A DNA stretch of 47,433 nucleotides from Myxococcales bacterium. Lineage in GTDB: Bacteria; Myxococcota_A; Polyangia; Haliangiales; Haliangiaceae. Positions 39,312-47,433 of the stretch are shown piece by piece (position 1 is the first letter of the stretch; every line of letters begins with the position of its first letter). Where the stretch lies: NCBI GenBank assembly GCA_028287135.1, contig JAQBQE010000058.1:1-47433 (forward strand), written 5' to 3'. The position numbers and the translations under genes were made by a program. The notes beneath the pieces are model-generated. The model worked only from the letters and a program-made list of their open reading frames with translations, did no database searches and was not told the origin of the DNA.

Positions 39312-39788
39312 TCAGCCCGGCTGAGGCGCGCAGAACTTCGGCGCGTTCGCGTCGATCATCTGGCCCGGGACCAGGACCGGCTCGCCGCCGTGCTGCTTCA
39401 TCAGCTCGAGCGTGCGGCATTCATAGCCAGAGCGGCAGTCATCGTTGTTCTCGCACGTGCGCATGCAGTAGCGAACTTCGGAGGAGCGCGGCACGCAGTG
39501 GCCGTTGAGCGAGCACAGCTCGTCGAGCGAGCACTCGACCGGGGCCGGGCAATCCGGGCCGCAGCAGCGGTTCTCGAACTGGCCGGTGAAGAACCGGATG
39601 CACGCCGATTCGTCGGGGCAGGTGTCGTAGTCGCAGCCCTGGATCGTGCAGTAGCCCTCTTTCGAGGACGTATCGCAGGTCCGCTCGCCGTTGGGGTCGC
39701 AGTCCGAGCCGACGATGCACGCGTCGCCGATCTCCTTGCCGCAGCCGGCGAAGCCAGCGAGCAGAGCGACGATGAACACGTACCTCAT
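39312..39788 (-). CDS. Cysteine-rich lipoprotein
   Basis: A 158-residue lipoprotein: signal VFIVALLAGFAGC with the lipobox Cys at residue 16. The mature part has about 20 cysteines in closely spaced pairs (GDACIVGSDCDPNG, CDTSSKEGYCTIQGCDYDTC, ENRCCGPDCPAPVEC, YCMRTCENNDDCRSGYEC), a pattern like the small disulfide-rich modules found in myxobacterial surface proteins. No enzymatic motif is evident. It lies 12 bp upstream of the permease operon on the opposite end of its strand order and may or may not be co-transcribed. Confidence 0.8.
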   Translation of the reverse strand: MRYVFIVALLAGFAGCGKEIGDACIVGSDCDPNGERTCDTSSKEGYCTIQGCDYDTCPDESACIRFFTGQFENRCCGPDCPAPVECSLDELCSLNGHCVPRSSEVRYCMRTCENNDDCRSGYECRTLELMKQHGGEPVLVPGQMIDANAPKFCAPQPG

Positions 39789-39856
39789 GAGCGCGGCATC
39801 CTAGCGGCGGGTATGACCCCTGGCAAGGCAACCGGGTTGCCTGCATGCTCGCGACC

Positions 39857-40309
39857 ATGAGAGCGGTCGTGCAGCGGGTCCGCCGAGCCCAGGTCACCGT
39901 GGACGGGCGGGTCACCGGGTCGATCGACCAGGGATTGCTCGTGTTCCTCGGCGCGGGAGCGGGCGATCAGGCCGCGGATCTCACGTACATCGTCGACAAG
40001 GTCGTGAACCTCCGGATCTTCGCGGATGACGCAGGGAAGATGAATCGCTCCGTGCTCGACATCACCGGCGGGGTCCTCGTGGTGTCCCAGTTCACGCTCT
40101 ACGGCGACGCCCGCCAGGGTCGCCGCCCGGCGTTCACGGGGGCGCTCGAGCCGGTCGCGGCCCGCGCCCTCTACGAGCAGTCGCTCGGCGCGATCCGTGC
40201 CGCGGGGGTCTCGCGCGTCGAAGCTGGTGAGTTTGCTGCGGATATGCAGGTCGAGCTTGTCAATGACGGCCCGGTGACGATCTTGCTCGATTCGCGCAAG
40301 TCGTTCTAG
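39857..40309 (+). CDS. dtd: D-aminoacyl-tRNA deacylase
   Basis: A 150-residue DTD, which hydrolyses D-amino acids from mischarged tRNA. The start ATG 39857 gives the canonical MRAVVQRVRRAQVTVDG; ATG 39845 would add four residues. Both active-site motifs are intact: SQFTLYGD (~residues 78-85) and NDGPVTILLD near the C-terminus (Gly-cisPro, which enforces chirality). The NLRIFADDAGKMN segment is also typical. It is followed after 55 bp by the MBL-fold genes on the same strand. Confidence 0.95.
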   Translation: MRAVVQRVRRAQVTVDGRVTGSIDQGLLVFLGAGAGDQAADLTYIVDKVVNLRIFADDAGKMNRSVLDITGGVLVVSQFTLYGDARQGRRPAFTGALEPVAARALYEQSLGAIRAAGVSRVEAGEFAADMQVELVNDGPVTILLDSRKSF

Positions 40310-40364
40310 CCCCGCAGCCCCGGCAGGCGTTAGCTTTGCCCGGAAGGCGTCCCGGCGTTCATCC

Positions 40365-41293
<929 letters not shown>

Positions 41294-41297
<4 letters not shown>

Positions 41298-42157
41298 AGA
41301 TCCGGTTCTGGGGCGTGCGCGGATCGATCCCGGCACCGGGCCCCGACACCAATCGCTACGGCGGCAACACGTCGTGCGTGTCGGTGACCACTGCGACCGG
41401 CGGGCTCGTGATCATCGACATGGGTACCGGCCTCATGGGCCTTGGCAACTCGCTGATGGCGGGCGCGTTCGGCAAGGGCAAGGGGCGCGCGTCGATCCTG
41501 CTGTCGCACACGCACTGGGATCACATCCAGGGGCTCGGGTTCTTCGCGCCGGTGTTCGTCGACGGCAATCAGTTCACGGTGTGGGGCCCGGGCCCGTACG
41601 GATCGGCCGGGATGCTCGAGGAGATCCTCGAGGGTCAGATGGATCCGAACTTCTCCCCGCTGCAGACCCTGAAGAACTTCTCGGCCGTGTTCGACGTTCG
41701 TGCAGCCGAGCCCGGTACGCCGTTCGAGGCCGAAGGCCTGCGCGTCACGGCGCGCGAGCACCCGCACGGCGCGACCACGGCTCTCGCGTTCCGGATCGAG
41801 GAGAACGGTCGGTCGTTCGTCTACGCGTCCGATGTCGGCCAGCCGGTGATCGATGCGCCGCCGGATCCGAGCGCGATCGCGTTCTATCGCGATGCCGACG
41901 TGCTGCTGCACGACACGACGTATCGTCCGATCGATCAGGAGACCCGGCGCAATCGCGGGTTCTCGACGTACGAGGATGCCGCCGCGGCGGCCGCTGCCGC
42001 GAAGGTCAAGCGCCTCGTCACGTTCCACTACGATCAGGACTACACCGATGACGATGTCGACGAGATCGTCGCCAGCTTGCGGACCTCGCTCGATGCGCGC
42101 GGCGGCAGCGAGATCGAGATCGTGCCGGCGCGCGAAGGCGACGAGCTCGAGATCTAG
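41294..42157 (+). CDS. MBL-fold metallohydrolase (second of tandem pair)
   Basis: A 287-residue paralogue of the preceding gene: MKIRFWGVRGSIPAPGP, RYGGNTSCVSV and the same SHTHWDH metal motif at residues 71-77. Downstream ligands are in TAREHPHGATT, the Asp in VYASDVGQP, and the final His in LVTFHYDQDYTD. The first ~80 residues are nearly identical in pattern to the first copy, but the middle third has diverged (VFVDGNQFTVWGPG), which suggests a different substrate after tandem duplication. The start ATG 41294 overlaps the preceding stop. Confidence 0.9.
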
Positions 42158-42224
42158 CGAGCGTCCGGAGTTTCGCGCGGTTGGGCGCGGCCTGATGGTT
42201 GCTGCGGGTCCAGGTATGCCCGGA

Positions 42225-42230
42225 TATAAT
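42225..42230 (+). promoter_or_regulatory. Consensus -10 TATAAT immediately before the Uma2-family gene
   Basis: A perfect TATAAT occurs 6 nt upstream of the ATG at 42237, in otherwise GC-rich DNA. A transcript starting about 7 nt downstream would begin at or next to the ATG, so a leaderless mRNA is possible. No Shine-Dalgarno lies in between. The -35 is unclear; TTGCTG at 42199 would give a 20-nt spacer, which is longer than usual. Confidence 0.45.
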
Positions 42231-42236
42231 TCGTCC

Positions 42237-42800
42237 ATGAACGCCGTGTGGATCGACGTCCCCGAGGAGTTCCTCGAGAACCGTCGACGCCTTGGTCACG
42301 ACAAGCGGGACGAGCTCTGGGAAGGGGAGCTCCACATGGTCCCGCCCGGAACCTCGGTTCACGGAAGCGTCGCCGACGAGATCGCATTCGCCCTGCATCC
42401 AATCGCCAAGCGTCGCGCGCTGATCGCCCGCACGGGTCACACGGGCGTCTTTGATCCCAAGGTCGACAACTCGTACCGGATGCCTGACGCCATGGTCGCC
42501 CGTCCCGAGCAGCTCTCCGAGCGCGGACTCGAAGGTGCCGAGCTGGTCGTCGAGGTGCTGTCACCTCACGACGAGAGCCGCAAGAAGTTCGAGTTCTATG
42601 CGCGGATCGGCGTTCGCGAGATCTGGCTGATCGAGCCAAAGACGCGAGCGACCGAGCTCTACGCCCTGCGCGAGGGTCGCTACGAACCGATTCCGTTCGA
42701 GGCAGGGATGGCACGCTCTGCGGTCCTCGGGATCACGCTCGAGGTGATCGAGGGTCCGCTGCTCCGGCTCCGCGACGGCACCGGCGTCCACGACGTCTAG
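42237..42800 (+). CDS. Uma2 family (DUF820) PD-(D/E)XK endonuclease-like protein
   Basis: A 187-residue Uma2-family protein: GHDKRDELWEGELHMVPPG, then SYRMPDAMVARPEQL with the catalytic Asp84, LVVEVLSPHDESRKKFEFYA with Glu106 and Lys116-117, and GVREIWLIEP. This is the PD-(D/E)XK arrangement with all residues present. The family is strongly expanded in cyanobacteria and myxobacteria, often near mobile DNA, and its biological role is unsettled. A TATAAT box lies just upstream. Its stop is directly adjacent (0 bp) to the stop of the convergent Ser-rich gene. Confidence 0.88.
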   Translation: MNAVWIDVPEEFLENRRRLGHDKRDELWEGELHMVPPGTSVHGSVADEIAFALHPIAKRRALIARTGHTGVFDPKVDNSYRMPDAMVARPEQLSERGLEGAELVVEVLSPHDESRKKFEFYARIGVREIWLIEPKTRATELYALREGRYEPIPFEAGMARSAVLGITLEVIEGPLLRLRDGTGVHDV

Positions 42801-43634
42801 TCAGCGGCTGCCGGCGAACGCGCGGGTGTGAAACCCGACGGTGAGCGCCCCCATCCACGCGCCGCGGTCGATCATGCTGGTGCCGACCGTCGCGCCCGCC
42901 GAGATCCACGGGGTCAGGAAGGTCTCGCCGTGCACGCGCGCCTCGAGCAGCGGCGCCGCCGCCGAGAACGAGGAGGTGGTCTCGCAGCCGTGATAGCTCG
43001 ACGCGTACGAGTACGAGACGGTGCGCACCCCGGCCGCGAGCTCGACGCCCAGCCGCCCGCGGCCGAACCGGTTCGTCATCCCGACCACGCCCGCCACGTT
43101 GATCGCAACGCCGCCGCGGTCCTCGATCGCCGGCGTCCCGAACGTCCCGCTCGATGTCATCTCCGCATGAGGCGCCGCCCCGACGAGGGCACCGGCCTCG
43201 ATCTCGACCAGCGCATGGAACTTCCGCGCGAACCCCGCGCCCAGCCGCAAGCTCGTCATGATCTCGTGATCGAGCCCGACCTCCGGTGTGCTCACCGTCC
43301 GATACGCGAACGACTCCTGGCCGTGGGTGACGTTGCCCGCGCGGTCTCCCGCGAGACTCGGCATCGCGCGAACCGACGTGCCGAGCTCGATGATGATGTG
43401 CGGCAACCTCATCGCGGTCGCCCAGGTCCCGAACGCCGTGCACTCGCGATAGCCGACGACGTCCGTGGTGTCCCGGCACGCCGGGGTCGAGCTCGACGAT
43501 GAGCTACTGCTCGAGCTGTCACTGCTGCTCGAGCTGTCACTGCTCGAACCACCCCCGCACGACGATCCGGCAAGCACCGGATCGGGTCGCGCGACGAGGA
43601 CGAGGGCAGCGGCGACGAGCGCCACGCGGGTCAC
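42801..43634 (-). CDS. Secreted protein with poly-Ser linker and beta-barrel-like domain
   Basis: A 277-residue protein. GTG 43634 opens a signal peptide (RVALVAAALVLVARPDPVLAG). Residues ~25-46 are almost pure serine interrupted by Asp (CGGGSSSDSSSSSDS then Ser10), encoded in part by an 18-bp tandem DNA repeat. The rest alternates short hydrophobic strands with Gly/Ala turns (LRLGAGFARKFHALVEIEAG; GRLGVELAAGVRTVSYSY; APLLEARVHGETFL), ending in a strand with terminal aromatic-rich residues (ALTVGFHTRAFAGSR). It resembles an 8- to 10-stranded outer-membrane barrel. It overlaps the preceding lipoprotein gene by 4 nt (GTGA). The function is unknown. Confidence 0.72.
   Translation of the reverse strand: MTRVALVAAALVLVARPDPVLAGSSCGGGSSSDSSSSSDSSSSSSSSSSTPACRDTTDVVGYRECTAFGTWATAMRLPHIIIELGTSVRAMPSLAGDRAGNVTHGQESFAYRTVSTPEVGLDHEIMTSLRLGAGFARKFHALVEIEAGALVGAAPHAEMTSSGTFGTPAIEDRGGVAINVAGVVGMTNRFGRGRLGVELAAGVRTVSYSYASSYHGCETTSSFSAAAPLLEARVHGETFLTPWISAGATVGTSMIDRGAWMGALTVGFHTRAFAGSR
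43510..43545. repeat. 18-bp tandem repeat coding for Ser-rich linker
   Basis: Two adjacent units, CTCGAGCTGTCACTGCTG (43510-43527) and CTCGAGCTGTCACTGCTC (43528-43545), differ by one base and encode the Ser/Asp linker of the secreted protein on the minus strand. Slippage at this repeat could change the linker in steps of six residues without a frameshift. Confidence 0.8.
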
Positions 43635-44092
43635 GGGGTCACCATCGCGAGCGCTTCGGGGTTCCCGAAGCACAACCACTGGGCGGGCGTGGTCTGCGCG
43701 AGCGATGCGACGTCGACGCAGAGCTGACCGATCGGCTCGTCGGCGGGATACGAGATCGCTTCCGCGCCGGCGCTGCGGCCGTCGAGCTTGAGGACCTTGA
43801 GCTCGCCCTTCGGATCGTAGGGAACGAGCGCGACCTCGGCCCCATCGCTGGTCCGCCCGATCACGTTGACCCAGGCGAGGTCGATCACCGCCGGCCCGTC
43901 GCAGCGGTTGCCGAACGTGTAGCCGAGTACCGCCGACGAGCCCATGTCGGTGCGGCGATCGACCGCGATGTCGAGGCACCCGACGCTGGTGCGCTGCCCG
44001 ACGAAGTCGCGGGCGGGGTACTGGTACGAGCCCGGTTTGTACGCACAGGCGGCGAATGCCGCGAATGCGAGGACGACAGCGACCTTCCTCAT
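43631..44092 (-). CDS. Lipoprotein of unknown function
   Basis: A 153-residue lipoprotein: signal VAVVLAFAAFAAC with the lipobox Cys at residue 16, then a mature beta-rich domain (GCLDIAVDRRTDM, VLGYTFGNRCDGPAVIDLAWV) with two cysteine pairs. No family is recognised. It overlaps the downstream Ser-rich barrel-like gene (stop TGA within its GTGA start), so the two are probably one envelope complex or at least co-expressed. The upstream gap to the divergent ugd gene (249 bp) has no gene. Confidence 0.75.
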   Translation of the reverse strand: MRKVAVVLAFAAFAACAYKPGSYQYPARDFVGQRTSVGCLDIAVDRRTDMGSSAVLGYTFGNRCDGPAVIDLAWVNVIGRTSDGAEVALVPYDPKGELKVLKLDGRSAGAEAISYPADEPIGQLCVDVASLAQTTPAQWLCFGNPEALAMVTP

Positions 44093-44341
44093 CTGCGCGC
44101 GGGGAAAGCAATTCTTCGGCCGCCGGGGACACGAAGCAATTCCAGGGCGTTGGCCTTCCCTGCCAGCCCCTGCCGTTGCAACCGGCTCACAGGTCGCCGG
44201 CCGGGTGTTGCAACAGCGTCGTCGTCGTTCCGCTCCATTCCCGTCGGCGTCGCGCTCCCGGATCTGTGCGCCAAGGCTCAGCTTGGTGCCCTCACGTGAG
44301 CCCGGCGTAAGTCACCAGAATCGCGTGCTAGCGTCCGGTCC

Positions 44342-45652
44342 ATGAAGATCGCTGTCGTCGGTACTGGCTACGTCGGGCTCGTCACGGGCGCCGGCTTTTC
44401 GGATTTTGGGCACGAGGTCACGTGCGTGGATATCGACCCGAAGCGCGTTGCGACGCTGAAGGCCGGTGACGTCCCGTTCTACGAGCCGGGCCTCCACGAC
44501 CTCATCAAGCGCTCGACGCGCATCGATCGGCTCAAGTTCACGACCAACATCAACGAGGCCGTCGCCGGCTCGGAGATCGTGTTCATCGCCGTCGGCACAC
44601 CGTCCGACGAGGATGGCAGCGCGGATCTCAAGTACGTGGTCGAAGCAGCCAAGCAGATCGGCTCGGCGCTCACCGGCTTCACGGTCGTCGTCACCAAGAG
44701 CACGGTCCCGGTCGGCACCGCCGACAAGGTCAAGGCTGCGGTCGCGAGCACCACGAAGCACGCGTTCGCTGTCGCCTCGAACCCGGAGTTCCTCAAGGAG
44801 GGCGCCGCCGTCGAGGACTTCCTCAAGCCCGCTCGCGTGATCATCGGCGCCGATGACCCGCGCGCGATCGACGTGCTCCGCAAGCTGTACAGCACCGTGC
44901 TGCGCACGAGCGATCGCGTGCAGGTGATGGACATCAAGTCCGCCGAGCTCACGAAGTACGCCTCCAACGCGATGCTCGCGACCCGCATCTCGTTCATGAA
45001 CGAGCTCGCGCGGCTGTGCGACGTCGTCGGCGCCGACATCGAGTCGGTCCGCAAGGGCATGGGCTCGGACCCGCGGATCGGCAACAAGTTCCTGTTCGCC
45101 GGCTGCGGCTTCGGCGGCAGCTGCTTCCCGAAGGACCTCCGCGCACTCCGCCACATCGGCATGGAGAACGACATCCCGCTGACCGTCGTCGACGCCGTCG
45201 AGCGCGCGAACGACCGGCAGAAGAAGGTGCTCGGCGATCGCCTGCTCGCGCACTTCGGCGGCAAGCTCGAGGGCAAGAAGATCGCGATCTGGGGCCTGGC
45301 GTTCAAGCCCGAGACCGACGACATCCGCGAGTCGCCGGCCCTGACGCTGCTCGATCAGCTTCGCACCGCAGGCGCGACCGTCACCGGGTACGACCCGGAG
45401 GCGATGGCGAACGTGAAGGCCTCGGTCGGCGACAAGATCGAGCTGACCAAGGACGCGTACGCGGCGGCCGCCGGGGCGGATGCCGTCGTGCTCGTCACCG
45501 AGTGGAACGAGCTGCGTAACCCGGACTTCGGCAAGCTCAAGAGCTCGATGCGGACCCCGGTCCTCCTCGACGGCCGCAACCAGTGGTCGGCACAGGAAGC
45601 ACGCGCGGCCGGCTTCACGTACTACGGCATCGGTCGCCCCAACCCGGCGTGA
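44342..45652 (+). CDS. ugd: UDP-glucose 6-dehydrogenase
   Basis: A 436-residue UDP-glucose dehydrogenase converting UDP-glucose to UDP-glucuronate with two NAD+. The NAD-binding fold opens with VVGTGYVGLVTG (GxGYVG at residues 7-12). Family motifs KSTVPVGTADKV, SNPEFLKEGAAVEDF and PARVIIG are present. The catalytic thiol is Cys261 in GFGGSCFPKD, and the C-terminal domain shows WGLAFKPETDDIRESPAL. Length is normal. It begins a nucleotide-sugar cluster; the DegT aminotransferase follows 18 bp after its stop. UDP-glucuronate would feed capsule, exopolysaccharide or lipid A-type sugars. Confidence 0.96.
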   Translation: MKIAVVGTGYVGLVTGAGFSDFGHEVTCVDIDPKRVATLKAGDVPFYEPGLHDLIKRSTRIDRLKFTTNINEAVAGSEIVFIAVGTPSDEDGSADLKYVVEAAKQIGSALTGFTVVVTKSTVPVGTADKVKAAVASTTKHAFAVASNPEFLKEGAAVEDFLKPARVIIGADDPRAIDVLRKLYSTVLRTSDRVQVMDIKSAELTKYASNAMLATRISFMNELARLCDVVGADIESVRKGMGSDPRIGNKFLFAGCGFGGSCFPKDLRALRHIGMENDIPLTVVDAVERANDRQKKVLGDRLLAHFGGKLEGKKIAIWGLAFKPETDDIRESPALTLLDQLRTAGATVTGYDPEAMANVKASVGDKIELTKDAYAAAAGADAVVLVTEWNELRNPDFGKLKSSMRTPVLLDGRNQWSAQEARAAGFTYYGIGRPNPA

Positions 45653-45670
45653 TCGAAGTATGACCAGCGG

Positions 45671-46741
45671 GTGAAGGTCCCGCTGTTCGACATGGCGCGC
45701 GAGCTCGCCGCCGTGCGCGTGGAGATCGACGCCGCGATCGCGCAGGTCCTCGATAGCGGCGTGTTCATCGGCGGTCCCGAGGTCGCCGCGTTCGAGCGCG
45801 AGCTCGCGGTGGCGACCGGCAGCGCGCACGCGATCGGTGTCAGCTCCGGCACCGACGCGCTGCACGCGATCTATCTCGCGCTCGGGATCGGCCCCGGCGA
45901 CGAGGTGGTCACCACGCCGCTGACGTTCTTCGCGACCGCCGGCAGTGCCGCACGGCTCGGTGCGCGGATCGTGTTCGCCGATGTCGACGACGACGCGCTC
46001 ACGCTCGATCCCCACGCCGCGGCATCGGTGTGTGGATCACGAACGCGCGCGATCGTCCCGGTCCATCTGTTCGGCCGGCTCGCCGCGATGCCCGCCGTCG
46101 ACGTTCCGATCGTCGAGGATGCCGCACAGAGCCTCGGCACCGGCGCACCGCGCGGGCTCGCCGCCGCCTACTCGTTCTTCCCGACGAAGAATGTCGGCGC
46201 GCTCGGGGATGCCGGCGCCGTCGTCACCGGCGACGCCGCACTCGCGGATCGGATCACGCTGCTGCGCTCGCACGGCGCGCGACCGAAGTATCACCACGTC
46301 GCCATCGGCGGGAACTTCCGGCTCGACGCGCTGCAGGCCGCGGTGCTCCGGGTCAAGCTCGCGCAGCTCGCGACCACCACGGCGACGCGACGCGCGCATG
46401 CCGCCGACTATCGTGCCCGGTTTGCCGCCGCCCAGCTCCCCGCCGAGCTCCGCCTGCCCGGCCACACCGACGAGCACGTCTATCACCAGTTCGTGATCCG
46501 CACGCCGCGTCGCGATGCGCTGCGCGATCACCTGCGCGCCGCCGGCGTCGACACCGAGGTCTACTATCCGTCACCGCTCCACGTGCAGCCGTGCTTCGCG
46601 GACCTCGGGTATCGCGCGGGCTCGTTCCCGATCGCCGAGCGAGCGTGCACCGAGGTGCTGGCGCTCCCGATCCATCCGACGCTGAGCGAGCAGGCGCGCG
46701 CGTACGTCGTCGATCAGGTCGCCGCGTTCTTCGCGCGCTGA
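45671..46741 (+). CDS. DegT/DnrJ/EryC1/StrS family sugar aminotransferase
   Basis: A 356-residue PLP-dependent sugar aminotransferase. The N-terminal pattern is VPLFDMAREL, then DSGVFIGGPEVAAFE and GVSSGTDALHAIYLALGI. The cofactor-binding Asp150 lies in IVEDAAQSLG, and the Schiff-base Lys173 in SFFPTKNVGALGD. The terminal YPSPLHVQPCF segment is typical. Such enzymes place the amino group on UDP- or dTDP-keto sugars (for example WbpE-like enzymes acting on a UDP-glucuronate-derived keto sugar). Linkage to ugd supports that. The start GTG 45671 lies 18 bp after ugd. Its last 28 nt overlap the 3' end of the convergent epimerase gene. Confidence 0.92.
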   Translation: MKVPLFDMARELAAVRVEIDAAIAQVLDSGVFIGGPEVAAFERELAVATGSAHAIGVSSGTDALHAIYLALGIGPGDEVVTTPLTFFATAGSAARLGARIVFADVDDDALTLDPHAAASVCGSRTRAIVPVHLFGRLAAMPAVDVPIVEDAAQSLGTGAPRGLAAAYSFFPTKNVGALGDAGAVVTGDAALADRITLLRSHGARPKYHHVAIGGNFRLDALQAAVLRVKLAQLATTTATRRAHAADYRARFAAAQLPAELRLPGHTDEHVYHQFVIRTPRRDALRDHLRAAGVDTEVYYPSPLHVQPCFADLGYRAGSFPIAERACTEVLALPIHPTLSEQARAYVVDQVAAFFAR

Positions 46742-47433
46742 GCCCACTCCCACTGCCGCGCGATGCCGTCCTCGACGAGCGTCGTCGGCTGGTAGTCGAG
46801 CAGGGCACGCGCGCGATCGATGTTCGCGTACGTCACCGGCACATCGCCGGGCTGCATCGGCTGCGCGTCGATCGACGCATGCTTGCCGACGACCCGCTCG
46901 ACTGCCTCGATCAGCTCGCGCAGCGAGATCGTCCGCGTGCCGCCGAGGTTGATCAGCTCGTACGCCTTCGGTGCGACTCGCTCGATCGCGGCGACGACGC
47001 CCGACACGATGTCGTCGATGAACGTGTAGTCGCGGCGCGACGAGCCATCGCCGAACATCTGGATCGTCTTGCCCGTCGAGATCGCGGAGATGAACTTCGA
47101 GATCGCCATGTCCGTGCGCTGGCGCGGGCCGTAGACCGTGAAGAACCGCAGCGCATAGACGCCGAGGTCGTAGAGATCGCGATACGCGGACAGCTGCAGC
47201 TCGTTCATCCGCTTGGTCGCGGCATACGGCGACGCCGGCGTCAGGCAGACGTCATCCTCGCGGAACGCGGCGACCTCGCGCAGATCGGCGCCCGGCTTGG
47301 CGCCGTAGACCGAGCTCGAGGACGCAAACACGAGCCGGCGCAGGCCGAGCTGGCGCATCCGCTCGATGATCACGCCGGTCCCCTTGATGTTGGTCTCGAG
47401 GTACCTCAGCGGCTGGGCGAGTGAGGGCCGGAC
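46714..47433 (-). CDS. NAD-dependent sugar epimerase/dehydratase (N-terminus beyond right edge)
   Basis: An extended short-chain dehydrogenase cut by the right window edge; about 239 C-terminal residues are seen. They begin RPSLAQPLRYLETNIKGT. The catalytic residues are present: FASSSSVYGAK (Ser) and SPYAATKRMNE (YxxxK). The substrate region has LRFFTVYGPRQRTDMAISKF and RDYTFIDDIVSGV, then INLGGTRTISLRELI. The pattern RYLETNIKGT and PRQRTDMA is characteristic of UDP-glucuronate 4-epimerase-like enzymes, a good fit with the nearby ugd. The NAD-binding Rossmann glycine motif lies outside the window. The 3' end overlaps the convergent aminotransferase gene by 28 nt. Confidence 0.93.
   Translation of the reverse strand, partial: VRPSLAQPLRYLETNIKGTGVIIERMRQLGLRRLVFASSSSVYGAKPGADLREVAAFREDDVCLTPASPYAATKRMNELQLSAYRDLYDLGVYALRFFTVYGPRQRTDMAISKFISAISTGKTIQMFGDGSSRRDYTFIDDIVSGVVAAIERVAPKAYELINLGGTRTISLRELIEAVERVVGKHASIDAQPMQPGDVPVTYANIDRARALLDYQPTTLVEDGIARQWEWAQRAKNAAT

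Overview
The window is one contiguous stretch of high-GC bacterial DNA. The gene set suggests a Myxococcota (deltaproteobacterial) genome, probably of the Kofleriaceae/Haliangium type. The pointers are a eukaryote-like Ser/Thr kinase with a C-terminal membrane anchor, a PilZ-receiver-DUF4388 fusion, many lipoproteins with long acidic or Cys-rich ectodomains, an Rmd1/YagE protein, an adenosylcobalamin-dependent ribonucleotide reductase and a T2SS GspE-N-domain protein. This assignment is inference from gene content; no rRNA or other phylogenetic marker gene was found, and no tRNA was recognised.

Positions 1-11,750 form an accessory region with visibly lower GC at third codon positions than the rest between about 4.8 and 11.7 kb. 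A minus-strand operon comes first: a PD-(D/E)XK nuclease-like protein, an unknown protein, and a membrane protein with DnaJ-type CxxC repeats that runs off the left edge. Next come a voltage-gated K+ channel gene broken by three frame changes and an unknown plus-strand cassette ending in a membrane protein. A graveyard of transposon pieces follows (IS21 IstB, IS630 transposase C-terminus) with a frameshifted HTH regulator. Last is an intact two-gene AAA-ATPase plus subtilisin-like protease module matching the IetAS anti-phage / toxin-antitoxin architecture. All frameshifted genes lie in 3.4-8.5 kb; no long gene from 8.4 kb onward is broken.

Positions 11.8-25.1 kb are core-like and have a B12 theme: nrdJ (class II ribonucleotide reductase), a corrinoid-binding lipoprotein (btuF-like), and a translationally coupled btuD-btuC-cobT operon for corrinoid import and lower-ligand attachment. 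Between them lie an Rmd1/YagE protein, a Ser/Thr kinase, a NADAR-family protein, an orphan membrane domain, the PilZ/receiver/DUF4388 regulator, a DUF2199 protein and a gamma-glutamylcyclotransferase-like protein.

Positions 25.1-44.1 kb are mixed housekeeping and envelope genes: lipoproteins, a GspE-N-domain protein, queC, a polytopic GT-C-like membrane protein, a POT peptide transporter with a coupled 65-residue protein, an M16 protease lipoprotein, a TrmN6-like methyltransferase, a GNAT protein, a Rieske protein coupled to dppB/dppC permeases, dtd, two tandem MBL-fold hydrolases, a Uma2-family protein, and two overlapping envelope-protein genes. A 239-bp nested inverted-repeat element with CTAG ends sits exactly between the convergent GNAT and Rieske genes and supplies both stop codons. 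The right edge (44.3-47.4 kb) is a nucleotide-sugar block: UDP-glucose dehydrogenase, a DegT-type aminotransferase and a convergent, truncated NAD-dependent epimerase, suggesting an exopolysaccharide/O-antigen locus continuing to the right.
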